From positions 1 through 60,162 of the forward strand of contig JAVJOG010000009.1 in assembly GCA_040216885.1 (NCBI GenBank): a stretch of DNA of 60,162 nt, given 5' to 3'. Both the position numbers and the translations under genes were made by a program. The notes under the pieces were generated by a model. It did no database searches. It saw only the letters and a list, made by a program, of their open reading frames with translations, and had not been told where the DNA came from. Origin of the DNA: Parvibaculum sp040216885 (GTDB taxonomy: Bacteria; Pseudomonadota; Alphaproteobacteria; Parvibaculales; Parvibaculaceae). Shown here piece by piece: positions 41,922 through 50,791 of this stretch. The first letter of the stretch is position 1; each line of letters opens with the position of its first letter.

Positions 41922-42002
41922 GGTTATGCGCTGAGGTTCCACGCTTACCCCTCCCCAAAATTTGCTTTGCAAATTTTGACCCTCCCCCAAGGGGAGGGTG
42001 GG
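41922..42002. repeat. Tail-to-tail hairpin repeat, copy 2
   Basis: It begins GGTTATGCGCTGAGGTTCC, almost the same as copy 3 at 43211. AAAATTTGC (41957-41965) pairs with GCAAATTTT (41969-41977); CCCTCCCC (41980-41987) pairs with GGGGAGGG (41991-41998). It sits between the ends of the NUDIX and nadK genes. Confidence 0.72.
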
Positions 42003-42024
42003 AAGAAAAGCAACCGCCAAGAGT

Positions 42025-42792
42025 TCAGTACAAGAACTGCTCGGTCAGGATGCGTTCGTCGAGGGAGTGGTCGGCGTCGAAGAGCATCAGCAGGTCGATC
42101 GAGGCGTCTTCCTCGACTTCGACGTCGCGCACGTTGCGGAATTCGGTGTGGTCGGCGACGGCGCTGACGGGGCGCTTGCCCTGTTCGAGAATTTCGATGC
42201 GGACATGGGCGCGGTGCGAGAGCAGCGCGCCGCGCCAGCGGCGGGGCCGGAAGGCGCTGATCGGCGTCAATGCCAGCAATGCCGCGTCGATGGGAACGAT
42301 GGGCCCCTGCGCCGAGAGATTGTAGGCGGTGGAGCCCGCCGGCGTCGCGACCAGCACGCCGTCGCAGACAAGCTCTTCCATGCGCGTCTTGCCGTCGATG
42401 GAGATGCGGAGCTTCGCCGCCTGATAGGTTTCGCGAAAAAGCGCGACCTCGTTGATGGCGAGGGCTTCCTTTTTCTCGCCGGTCGCGAGCGTCGCCTTCA
42501 TGCGCAGCGGATGGAGCGTCGCGAGCTCGGCGGCGTCGAGGCGCTCGATCAGGCTGTCGTCCTTGTATTCGTTCATCAGGAAGCCGACCGAGCCGCGGTT
42601 CATACCGTAGATCGGGATGCGGCGTTCCATGTGTTTATGCAGCGTTTGCAGCATCAGGCCGTCGCCTCCCAGCGCGACGATGATGTCGGCTTTTTCGGGG
42701 GCCACGTCGCCATAGCGCGCGCGCAGATTTTTCAGCGCCGTCTGTGCCTCGGGCATTTCGGTCGCCACGAAGGCGATCTTCTCGAATTTCAT
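42025..42792 (-). CDS. nadK: NAD kinase
   Basis: NadK phosphorylates NAD to NADP. The 255-residue protein has the short alphaproteobacterial form: ADIIVALGGDGLMLQTLHKH (GGDG), YGMNRGSVGFLMN, and CDGVLVATPAGSTAYNLSAQGPI. Start ATG 42792 gives MKFEKIAFVAT; the frame extends 8 codons upstream without need. It is convergent with the NUDIX gene. Confidence 0.95.
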   Translation of the reverse strand: MKFEKIAFVATEMPEAQTALKNLRARYGDVAPEKADIIVALGGDGLMLQTLHKHMERRIPIYGMNRGSVGFLMNEYKDDSLIERLDAAELATLHPLRMKATLATGEKKEALAINEVALFRETYQAAKLRISIDGKTRMEELVCDGVLVATPAGSTAYNLSAQGPIVPIDAALLALTPISAFRPRRWRGALLSHRAHVRIEILEQGKRPVSAVADHTEFRNVRDVEVEEDASIDLLMLFDADHSLDERILTEQFLY

Positions 42793-42847
42793 TCCACGTC
42801 CCTCGTCAGGCGGCATAATAGCGGCGGGGCCGCAAGGAGGTAAGCAT

Positions 42848-43186
42848 ATGGGCGGAGATACGCAAGAAGGAGAATTCGTCTTTATCTACACGACCTTGCC
42901 TTCGATGGCGGCGGCGGAGGCGCTGGGCCGGGCTCTGGTGGCGGAGAAACTCGCGGCCTGCGTCAATATCCATCCGGGGCTCCGGTCCGTTTATGTATGG
43001 GAGGGAAAGGTTGCCGTCGAGGACGAGGTCGCGGGGTTCATCAAGACGCGGGCGGCGCTTGTGAACGAGGCGATGGCGCGACTGAGCGCGTTGCATCCCT
43101 ATGACGTGCCGGCGCTGCTGGTGCTGCCGATTCTTGCGGGGAACACGGATTATCTGGAATGGGCGCGGCGGCAGATGAAGGCGTGA
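42848..43186 (+). CDS. cutA: Divalent cation tolerance protein CutA
   Basis: A 112-residue CutA1 trimer protein: FIYTTLPSMAAAEALGRALVAEKLAACVNIHPGL, VYVWEGKVAVEDEVAGFIKT, and HPYDVPALLVLPI near the C-terminus. Implicated in copper and other divalent-ion tolerance, though its true job is unclear. AAGGAGG precedes ATG 42848. It is divergent from nadK by 55 bases and convergent with moaA across a strong hairpin repeat. Confidence 0.95.
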   Translation: MGGDTQEGEFVFIYTTLPSMAAAEALGRALVAEKLAACVNIHPGLRSVYVWEGKVAVEDEVAGFIKTRAALVNEAMARLSALHPYDVPALLVLPILAGNTDYLEWARRQMKA

Positions 43187-43210
43187 AGGGACGTGCGGTG
43201 TGGTGGAACT

Positions 43211-43285
43211 GGTTATGCGCCGAGATTTCACGCTTACCCCTCCTTTTCACCCTCCCCCAAGGGGCGGGTGAAAAGGAGGGGGCGC
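43211..43285. repeat. Tail-to-tail hairpin repeat, copy 3 (16-bp perfect stem)
   Basis: The flank GGTTATGCGCCGAGATTTC matches copy 2. CCCCTCCTTTTCACCC (43237-43252) pairs perfectly with GGGTGAAAAGGAGGGG (43266-43281), 16 base pairs, with more CCCC/GGGG pairing inside. It lies between the ends of cutA and moaA and should be a very strong structure in either transcript. Confidence 0.78.
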
Positions 43286-43295
43286 GGCAGAACCT

Positions 43296-44324
43296 TCAAC
43301 CGCCGGTCAGCGACATGTGGCGGGCGACGGCGGGGCGGTTGTGATCGCGGTCGATAATGAAGTCGTGGCCTTTTGGCTTGCGGCCGATCGCTTCGTCGAT
43401 GGCGGCATTGAGGATGTCGTCGCTCTCTCCGGCGCGGACGGCGGCGCGGAGATCGGCGGCGTCGTCCTGACCGAGACACATATAGAGCGTGCCGGTGCAG
43501 GTGAGGCGGACGCGGTTGCAGCTTTCGCAGAAGTTGTGTGTCAGCGGCGTGATGAAGCCGAGCTTGCCGCCGGTCTCCTTCACGCGGACATAGCGTGCCG
43601 GACCGCCGGTACGGAAATCCATTTCGTCGAGCGTCCAGCGCGTCGCGAGCGCGCGGCGGACCTCGGACAGCGGCAGGTATTGATCGGTGCGGTCGCCGTC
43701 GATGTCGCCCATTGGCATGGTTTCGATCAGCGTGATGTCGTGGCCCTCTTCATGCGCCCATTCGATCAGCGACGGGATTTCGGCCTCGTTGACGCCTTTC
43801 AGCGCCACTGTGTTGATCTTGATTTTCAGGCCGGTGGGTTGTGCGGCCTCGATGCCGGCGAGCACCTGGGGCAAGCGGCCCCAGCGGGTGATTTCGGCGA
43901 AAAGGTCGGGCTTCAGCGTGTCGAGCGAGACGTTGATGCGGCGCACACCGGCCGCGTAAAGACCGGCGGCATGGCGCGCGAGCTGGCTGCCATTGGTGGT
44001 CAGCGTCAGTTCGTCGAGCGCGCCGGTTTCGAGATGGCGCCCGAGGCTTTTGATCAGCGTCATCACATCGCGGCGGACCAGCGGCTCGCCGCCGGTGAGG
44101 CGGAGCTTGCGGACGCCCTTGTGGACGAAGGCCGAGCAGACGCGGTCGAGCTCTTCCAGCGTCAGCAATTCCGTCTTCGGCAGGAAGTTCATGTGCTCGG
44201 ACATGCAATAGACGCAGCGGAAATCGCAGCGGTCGGTCACCGAGACGCGCAGATAGGTGACGGCGCGGCCGAAGGGGTCGATCATCGGGGCCGAAGCGGC
44301 AGAAAGGGGGCGGTCGAGGTCCAT
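43296..44324 (-). CDS. moaA: GTP 3',8-cyclase MoaA (molybdenum cofactor biosynthesis)
   Basis: MoaA is the radical-SAM enzyme of the first step of molybdenum cofactor synthesis. The 342-residue protein has the N-terminal cluster C33-x3-C37-x2-C40 (TDRCDFRCVYC), the C-terminal cluster C-x2-C-x13-C (FCESCNRVRLTC...C), and the conserved C-terminal Gly-Gly. ATG 44324 has no clear ribosome site. Other moa genes are not near; the orphan molybdopterin subunit at 48374 is a possible user of the cofactor. Confidence 0.95.
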   Translation of the reverse strand: MDLDRPLSAASAPMIDPFGRAVTYLRVSVTDRCDFRCVYCMSEHMNFLPKTELLTLEELDRVCSAFVHKGVRKLRLTGGEPLVRRDVMTLIKSLGRHLETGALDELTLTTNGSQLARHAAGLYAAGVRRINVSLDTLKPDLFAEITRWGRLPQVLAGIEAAQPTGLKIKINTVALKGVNEAEIPSLIEWAHEEGHDITLIETMPMGDIDGDRTDQYLPLSEVRRALATRWTLDEMDFRTGGPARYVRVKETGGKLGFITPLTHNFCESCNRVRLTCTGTLYMCLGQDDAADLRAAVRAGESDDILNAAIDEAIGRKPKGHDFIIDRDHNRPAVARHMSLTGG

Positions 44325-44435
44325 GACCGGAATATAGCATCCGGTCAGTCGGATTTCGCCCCCTGAATGGGAGGGGTTTTGCGGCTTGCCGGGGCGGGTT
44401 AGCCTCGCGGTCCACGGGATCAAGGGGAGTGGCCG

Positions 44436-45938
44436 ATGGCGGCGGGCGACGCACGTTACATTCTGTCGATCGATCAGGGGACGACCAGCACCAGGGCGCT
44501 GCTCTTCGACGCGTCGGGCTCGCCGATGCGGGTCAGGCAGAAGGAACTTCGGCAGATCTTCCCGCAGGACGGCTGGGTGGAGCATGACGCCGCCGAAATC
44601 TGGGCGGCGACGCTGGAGGTCTGCCGCGGCGTGCTGACGGGGGGCACGACGGCGGCCAATATCGCGGCCATCGGCATCACCAATCAGCGCGAGACGACGG
44701 TGCTGTGGGAGCGGGCGACCGGCAAGCCGCTGCACAATGCGATCGTCTGGCAGGACCGGCGCACGGCGGCGCTTTGCGCGAAGCTGAAGGCGGAGGGCAA
44801 GGAAGCGGTCGTGCAGGCGAAGACGGGGCTGCTGCTCGATCCCTATTTTTCCGGCACCAAGCTTTCATGGCTGCTCGACAATGTGCCGGATGCACGCAAG
44901 CGCGCGGCGGCAGGCGAGCTCTGCTTCGGCACCATCGATGCGTGGCTGATTTTCAACCTGACCGGCGGCAAGGTGCATGCGACGGATGCGACCAATGCTT
45001 CGCGGACGCTGCTCTTCAACATCGACGAGCAGGAATGGGACGAGGAAATCCTCGGCTGGTTCGACATTCCGAAAGCGCTGCTGCCGGAGGTGAAGGATTG
45101 CTGCGCCGATTTCGGCGTGACGGTGAAAGATCTGCTCGGGGCCGAAATTCCGGTGGCGGGTGTGGCCGGCGATCAACAGGCGGCGACGGTGGGACAGGCC
45201 TGTTTCGAGCCGGGGCTGATGAAATCGACCTATGGCACGGGCTGTTTCGCGGTGGTGAATACCGGCGCGCGGCGGGTGACAAGCCGCAACCGGCTGCTCG
45301 GCACGGTCGCCTATCGTCTCAACGGCAAGACGACCTATGCGCTTGAAGGCTCGATCTTCATGGCCGGCGCCATCGTGCAATGGCTGCGCGACGAGATGAA
45401 GCTTGTCGACAGTTCGGCCGAGAGCGAGGAAATGGCGCGCGAGGCCAACCACAGCAGCCAGGCCGTACTGGTGCCGGCCTTCACCGGGCTCGGCGCGCCT
45501 TACTGGGAGCCCGATGTGCGGGCGGCGCTGTTCGGCATGACGCGCGACACCGGCGCGAAGGAGATCGTGCGGGCGGCGCTCGAAAGCGTGTCGTTCCAGA
45601 CGCGCGATCTGATGGATGCGATGGGCGACGACATGAAGACGGCGGGGCTGACAAGCCCGCAGGCGCTGCGCGTCGATGGTGGCATGGTCGCCAATAACTG
45701 GTTCATGCAGAACCTGACCGACATTATCGGGCGGCCGGTGGAGCGCCCGGAAGTGACCGAGACGACGGCGCTGGGCGCGGCCTATCTCGCGGGCATGCAG
45801 GCTGGATTTTACGGCGACGCGGCGGATGTGGCGCGGCACTGGCGGCGCGAGCGCGGCTTCGAGCCCGAAATGGCCGAAAGCGAGCGGGCGGAGCGCTACG
45901 GGCGGTGGCAGGCCTGTGTGAAGCGGGTGATCGGGTAA
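44436..45938 (+). CDS. glpK: Glycerol kinase
   Basis: GlpK phosphorylates glycerol to glycerol-3-phosphate. The 500-residue FGGY-family protein has the phosphate loop LSIDQGTTSTRALLFD, TNQRETTVLWERATGKPLHNAIVWQDRRT, TFDA-like FGTIDAWLIFNL, and GVAGDQQAATVGQACFEPG. Length is normal. AAGGGGAG precedes the start. glpF and glpD are absent; a GlcD-like oxidase follows 64 bases downstream. Confidence 0.96.
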   Translation: MAAGDARYILSIDQGTTSTRALLFDASGSPMRVRQKELRQIFPQDGWVEHDAAEIWAATLEVCRGVLTGGTTAANIAAIGITNQRETTVLWERATGKPLHNAIVWQDRRTAALCAKLKAEGKEAVVQAKTGLLLDPYFSGTKLSWLLDNVPDARKRAAAGELCFGTIDAWLIFNLTGGKVHATDATNASRTLLFNIDEQEWDEEILGWFDIPKALLPEVKDCCADFGVTVKDLLGAEIPVAGVAGDQQAATVGQACFEPGLMKSTYGTGCFAVVNTGARRVTSRNRLLGTVAYRLNGKTTYALEGSIFMAGAIVQWLRDEMKLVDSSAESEEMAREANHSSQAVLVPAFTGLGAPYWEPDVRAALFGMTRDTGAKEIVRAALESVSFQTRDLMDAMGDDMKTAGLTSPQALRVDGGMVANNWFMQNLTDIIGRPVERPEVTETTALGAAYLAGMQAGFYGDAADVARHWRRERGFEPEMAESERAERYGRWQACVKRVIG

Positions 45939-46002
45939 GGCGCGCGGGTACCGCTTTCGCGCTATAGTCCTGCACAAGAACATGATCCCCCGGGAGGATG
46001 AC

Positions 46003-47412
46003 ATGGCATCGGACGATCTCATTGCGAAGCTGAAGGCGGCGCTGGGCGATCAAGGCGTGCTGACGGGCAAGGATGCGGAGGAGAAAGCAGTCGGCGGCTG
46101 GAGCAAGCTCGGCGTGCCGGCGGCCGTGCTCAGGCCTGCATCGACGGAGGAAGTATCGAAGGCGCTGAAGATTTGTCATGCGGCGGGCGAGGGCGTGGTG
46201 CCGTGGGGCGGCAAGACCGGGCTTGTCGAAGGCGGCGAGGCGCAAGGCCATATCGCGCTGTCGCTTGAACGCATGAACAAGATCGAGGAGATCGACGCGA
46301 CCGGCGGCACGATGAGCGTGCAGGCGGGCTGCGTGTTGCAGACGGTCTGCGAGGCGGCGGAGGCCAAGGGGCTGATGTTCCCGCTCGATCTCGGGGCGCG
46401 CGGTTCGGCGACCATCGGCGGCAACATTTCGACCAATGCCGGCGGCAATCGCGTGATCCGCTACGGGATGACGCGCGACATGGTGCTGGGGCTTGAAGCG
46501 GTGCTGGCCGACGGCACGGTGATGACGTCGATGAACAAGCTCATCAAGAACAATGCCGGCTATGACCTCAAACAGATGTTCATCGGCTCGGAAGGGACGC
46601 TCGGCGTGGTGACGCGGGCGGTGCTGCGGCTGCGACCGAAGCCCGCATCGCAGGATACGGGGTTCGTGGCGGTCGAAAGTTTCGAACAGTTGCCGGCGTT
46701 CCTGCGGCATATGGAGCGCGTGCTTGGCGGCGCGCTATCGGCCTTCGAGGTGATGTGGGAGGATTTCTACAAGCTGGTGACGATGGAACCGGCGAAGGGG
46801 AAGCCGATCGTGCCGCATGGGCATCCCTATTATGTGCTGGTGGAATCGCTGGGTGGCGACCAGGAAGCCGACAGTGCGCGCTTCGAGGCGGTGATGATGG
46901 CGGCGCTGGAAGAGGGCATGATTTCGGACGCGGTGATCGCCAAGAGCCAGGCGGAACGCGACGCGATGTGGGCCTTGCGCGACGATGTGGGGCAGGTGGT
47001 GCACACCTATCCGATGTTCACCTTCGATGTCAGCCTCAAGATCGCCGACATGAAGAGCTATATCGGCGAAGTGAAGAATGCGCTGGCCGCCAAATGGACC
47101 GGCAGTTCGCTGATGGTGTTCGGGCATCTGGGCGACGGCAACCTGCATGTCATTCCGGGGCGCTTTCCGGATGCGGGCCCTGAGACGCGGCGCGGCGTGG
47201 AAGCCATCGTTTATGGCGAGTTGCGCGAGCGGCACGGCTCCGTTTCGGCGGAGCACGGGATCGGGCTTGAGAAGCGGCCCTACCTCGACTGGTCGCGTTC
47301 GGCGGAGGAAGTGGCGCTGATGCGGCTTTTGAAGCGCACGCTCGATCCGAAGAACATCCTCAATCCGGGCAAGGTGCTGGCGCCGGTTCCACAGGCGAAG
47401 GCGGCGGAATAG
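46003..47412 (+). CDS. FAD-binding oxidase (GlcD/D-lactate dehydrogenase-like)
   Basis: A 469-residue flavoprotein. The PCMH-type FAD domain (about 40-220) has VVPWGGKTGLVEGG, DLGARGSATIGGNISTNAGGNR and GYDLKQMFIGSEGTLGVVT; the C-terminal FAD-linked oxidase domain ends SVSAEHGIGLEKRPYL with SRS...LKRTLDPKNILNPGKVL. It oxidises a D-2-hydroxy acid such as glycolate, D-lactate or D-2-hydroxyglutarate. ATG 46003 has GGGAGGATG upstream. No GlcE/GlcF partner is adjacent. Confidence 0.92.
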   Translation: MASDDLIAKLKAALGDQGVLTGKDAEEKAVGGWSKLGVPAAVLRPASTEEVSKALKICHAAGEGVVPWGGKTGLVEGGEAQGHIALSLERMNKIEEIDATGGTMSVQAGCVLQTVCEAAEAKGLMFPLDLGARGSATIGGNISTNAGGNRVIRYGMTRDMVLGLEAVLADGTVMTSMNKLIKNNAGYDLKQMFIGSEGTLGVVTRAVLRLRPKPASQDTGFVAVESFEQLPAFLRHMERVLGGALSAFEVMWEDFYKLVTMEPAKGKPIVPHGHPYYVLVESLGGDQEADSARFEAVMMAALEEGMISDAVIAKSQAERDAMWALRDDVGQVVHTYPMFTFDVSLKIADMKSYIGEVKNALAAKWTGSSLMVFGHLGDGNLHVIPGRFPDAGPETRRGVEAIVYGELRERHGSVSAEHGIGLEKRPYLDWSRSAEEVALMRLLKRTLDPKNILNPGKVLAPVPQAKAAE

Positions 47413-47499
47413 GACCGCGTTTGCGCAGTGCCGCCGCGCATGGCAGACTGACCGGAACAGAGAATCCGGTTTTCAAGCATGCGAAGGAAGGCGGGCCCC

Positions 47500-48273
47500 A
47501 TGTCGGTGGCGGAAGATTTCGGCGCTTCGGTGCGCAAGCAGGTGTCGGCGGATGAGTGGCAGGTGCGCGTCGATCTTGCCGCGACCTACCGGCTGGTCGC
47601 GCATTATGGCTGGAGCGACCTCATCTACACGCATATCTCGGCGCGCGTGCCGGGGCCTGAGCATCACTTTCTCATCAACCCCTATGGCATGAGCTTCGAC
47701 GAGATCACCGCGTCGAGCCTCGTGAAGATCGATCTCGACGGCAATATCGTCATGCCGACCGACTATGCGGTCAATCCGGCGGGCTTCACCATTCACAGCG
47801 CGGTGCATATGTCGGTGCCGGATGCGAATGCGGTGATCCATACGCATTCGGACGACGGTGTGGCGGTGTCGGCGCAGGCGGACGGGTTGCGGCCGCTGTC
47901 GCAGACCGCAATGGTGGTGCTGGAAGATCTCGCCTATCACGATTACGAGGGCATCGCGCTCGAACATGACGAGCGCGAGCGGCTGGTGCGCGACCTCGGC
48001 AACAAGCATTGCATGATCCTGCGCAATCACGGGCTGCTGGCGGCGGGCGCGAGCTGCCCGGACGCGTTCCTCCGGCTCTACTTCCTGGAGCGGGCCTGCA
48101 CGATGCAGGTGCGCGCGCTGGCGGGCGGTGTCAAACTCACCATGCCGAACCAGGGCGTGCCGGAGAAAACCGCCGAGCAGGGCATGTTCCACAAGAAGCA
48201 CGGCATCGGCAATCTCGCCTGGCCAGCGCTGCTGCGCACGCTCGACCGGATCGACACGTCCTATCGGCACTGA
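47500..48273 (+). CDS. Class II aldolase/adducin family protein
   Basis: A 257-residue class II aldolase fold: YGWSDLIYTHISARVPGPEHHFLINPYGMSFDEITASSLV, the zinc histidines in HTHSDDGVAV, and a later His in LRNHGLLAAG. Relatives include fuculose-1-phosphate aldolase and many of unknown substrate. ATG 47500 follows AGGAAGG; ATG 47479 is in frame. It directly precedes the orphan CoxL-type gene. Confidence 0.9.
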   Translation: MSVAEDFGASVRKQVSADEWQVRVDLAATYRLVAHYGWSDLIYTHISARVPGPEHHFLINPYGMSFDEITASSLVKIDLDGNIVMPTDYAVNPAGFTIHSAVHMSVPDANAVIHTHSDDGVAVSAQADGLRPLSQTAMVVLEDLAYHDYEGIALEHDERERLVRDLGNKHCMILRNHGLLAAGASCPDAFLRLYFLERACTMQVRALAGGVKLTMPNQGVPEKTAEQGMFHKKHGIGNLAWPALLRTLDRIDTSYRH

Positions 48274-48373
48274 TCCGGCTCACGCGCGCGCTTCATCGAA
48301 TTTTCATTGGCAATGCGGGCGGCGGGACGCCATCTGCGTTGCATCAGCAATCTGCATCTCGTGAGGTCCGTCG

Positions 48374-50713
48374 ATGGTGAAATTCGGTGTGGGGCAACCG
48401 GCGCGGCGCGTCGAGGATTTGCGGCTGATCACGGGCACGGGGCGCTATGCCGACGATATGTCGCTGCCCGGACAGGCGCATGCCTTCATGGTGCGCAGCC
48501 CGCGCGCCCATGCGCGGATTACCGGCATCGACACGACGGACGCGAAGGCGGCGGCGGGTGTGATCGCGGTCTATACGGGCGAGGACGCGGCGAAGGCCGG
48601 GCTCGGCACGGTCTATTCGCCGGCTGCCGACATGCTGAAAAACAAGGACGGGACGCCGATCTACAAGACGGTTCGCAATCTCATCACGCGCGACCGGGTG
48701 CGCCATGTCGGCGACACGGTGGCGATGATCGTCGCCGAGACGGCGGCGCAGGCGCGCGACGCGGCGGAACTGCTGATCATCGATTATGCCGACCTGCCGG
48801 CGACGGCCGACACGGCGGGCGCCATTGCGCCGGATGCGCCGGTGATCTGGGAGGAGAACGGCAGCAACCTCGCCTATGACTGGTCGGTCGGCAAGGCCGA
48901 TCAGGTGGCTGAGGCGATGAAAGCGGCGCATCATGTGACGCGCATCAAGCTCGTCAACAACCGGATCGTCGTCGCGGCGATGGAACCGCGCGCGGCGCTC
49001 GGTGCTTATGATGCGGATCGCGACCACTACACGCTTTATACGGCGAGCCAGGGCGTGCACGGGATGCGCAACAACATCGCCCTGCACTCGCTGAAGATTC
49101 CAGTCGAGAAGCTGCGCGTGATCACGGAAGATGTCGGCGGCGGCTTCGGCATGAAGACGTTCGTGTACCCTGAATATCCGCTGGTGCTGTTTGCCTCGAA
49201 GATGCTGGGGCGGCCGGTCAAGTGGGTCGGCGACCGCTCCGACAGTTTCGTCACCGACAGCCAGGGCCGCGACCATGTGACCGAAGCGGCGCTGGCGCTC
49301 GACAAGGACGGGAAGATTCTCGCGGTCGAGGTCGACACCATCGCCAATCTCGGCGCCTATCAGAGCCAGTTCGGGCCGTTCATCCCGTCGCTCGCGCCGC
49401 GTGGTATGCATGTCGGCGTTTATGTGGTGCCGGCGATGTATAATCATGTGCGCGCCGTCTACACGAACACCGTGCCGGTCGATGCCTATCGCGGCGCCGG
49501 GCGGCCGGAAGCCTCCTATGTCATCGAAAGGCTGATGGAAAAGGCGGCGAAGGAGATCGGGCTCTCGCCTGCCGAGTTGCGCAAGCGCAATTTCGTGCCG
49601 CAAAGCGCGATGCCGTTCAACGCGCCGCCGTCACTGCCTTTCGATTCCGGCAATTTCGAATTCAATCTCGACGATGCGATGAAGCGCGCCGACCATGAGG
49701 GCTTCGAGGCCCGGCGCGCGGCGGCGGCCAAGGACGGCAAGCTGCGCGGCATCGGCTTCAGCTATTACGTCGAGCGCACGGCGGCGGGCATGAGCGATTA
49801 TGCGCGCATTGCGGTCGATGGCGCGGACGGCACGGTGCATGTGTGGACCGGGCAGCAGACCAACGGGCAAGGTCACGAGACGGTGTGGACGCAGCTCATT
49901 TCGTCGCGGCTCGGTGTCGATGCCGAGAAGATCAAGGTGCATCTCGGCGACTCGGACATTCTGCCGGGCGGCGCGGGCACCGGCGGCTCGAAGGCGCTTT
50001 ATCTCGCCAATGGCGCGATGGCGGATGCTTCCGACAAGCTGATCGAGAAGGGACGCGAGATCGCGGCCAACGAGCTTGAAGCGGCCAAAACCGACATCGA
50101 ATATCGCGGCGCCGACGGCGAGCCGGTGTTCGCGGTCGCAGGTACCGACAAGACGATCGATCTCTTCGCCGTGGCGCGCATCGCGGCGACACAGGCCAAT
50201 CTCGGCGAGCTGGCGGGCGACGGCGAATACAAGCAGGACAAGAACACCTTCCCGAACGGCGCGCATATCTGCGAAGTCGAGATCGACGCCGATACCGGGC
50301 AGTTTCGTATCGTCAAATTCACGGCGGTCGACGATTTCGGTCAGATCATCAATCCGTTGATCGTCGCGGGGCAGGTGCATGGCGGCATCGTGCAGGGGCT
50401 CGGGCAGGCGATGGGCGAACACGCGCTTTACGACGCGGCGGGGCAGCTGGTGACGGGCTCGTTCATGGATTACTGGATGCCGCGCGCTGACGACGTGCCG
50501 TCCTTCGATGTCAGCTATAACGAGTTCCCGGCGCTCTCCAACGCGCTTGGCGTCAAGGGCGCGGGCGAGGCCGGGACGGTCGGCGCGCCGGCGGCCTTCA
50601 TTAACGCGGTGATCGACGCGCTGAAGCCCTATGGCATCGACGAGATCGACATGCCGGTGACGCCGCTGAAGCTCTGGCAAATCATTGCGGGTGGGCGGAA
50701 GGCGGCCGAGTAG
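48374..50713 (+). CDS. Xanthine dehydrogenase/CO dehydrogenase-type molybdopterin-binding large subunit (form II)
   Basis: A 779-residue molybdenum hydroxylase large subunit: GVGQPARRVEDLRLITGTGRYADD, DVGGGFGMKTFVYPEYPLV, VDAYRGAGRPEASYVIERL, and the C-terminal VKGAGEAGTVGAPAAFINAV. The active-site motif AYRGAGR marks form II, not the AYxCSFR of true CO oxidisers. The usual FAD and 2Fe-2S subunit genes are not adjacent. It needs molybdopterin cytosine dinucleotide and a separate electron carrier. Substrate unknown. Confidence 0.9.
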   Translation: MVKFGVGQPARRVEDLRLITGTGRYADDMSLPGQAHAFMVRSPRAHARITGIDTTDAKAAAGVIAVYTGEDAAKAGLGTVYSPAADMLKNKDGTPIYKTVRNLITRDRVRHVGDTVAMIVAETAAQARDAAELLIIDYADLPATADTAGAIAPDAPVIWEENGSNLAYDWSVGKADQVAEAMKAAHHVTRIKLVNNRIVVAAMEPRAALGAYDADRDHYTLYTASQGVHGMRNNIALHSLKIPVEKLRVITEDVGGGFGMKTFVYPEYPLVLFASKMLGRPVKWVGDRSDSFVTDSQGRDHVTEAALALDKDGKILAVEVDTIANLGAYQSQFGPFIPSLAPRGMHVGVYVVPAMYNHVRAVYTNTVPVDAYRGAGRPEASYVIERLMEKAAKEIGLSPAELRKRNFVPQSAMPFNAPPSLPFDSGNFEFNLDDAMKRADHEGFEARRAAAAKDGKLRGIGFSYYVERTAAGMSDYARIAVDGADGTVHVWTGQQTNGQGHETVWTQLISSRLGVDAEKIKVHLGDSDILPGGAGTGGSKALYLANGAMADASDKLIEKGREIAANELEAAKTDIEYRGADGEPVFAVAGTDKTIDLFAVARIAATQANLGELAGDGEYKQDKNTFPNGAHICEVEIDADTGQFRIVKFTAVDDFGQIINPLIVAGQVHGGIVQGLGQAMGEHALYDAAGQLVTGSFMDYWMPRADDVPSFDVSYNEFPALSNALGVKGAGEAGTVGAPAAFINAVIDALKPYGIDEIDMPVTPLKLWQIIAGGRKAAE

Positions 50714-50757
50714 GCCGGCGGGTGCATAAAATCTCCACAAACTGCGTCGGGGTTTAT

Positions 50758-50770
50758 TGACATTTTGTCA
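50758..50770. promoter_or_regulatory. Short palindrome upstream of the TetR gene
   Basis: TGACA-TTT-TGTCA (50758-50770) is a 13-base palindrome 21 bases before the TetR start codon. It overlaps a TTGACA-like -35 element. It is a candidate autoregulatory operator; the same TetR may control the three genes downstream. Confidence 0.45.
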
Positions 50771-50791
50771 TTTCGGGGCAACGCTTTCTCC

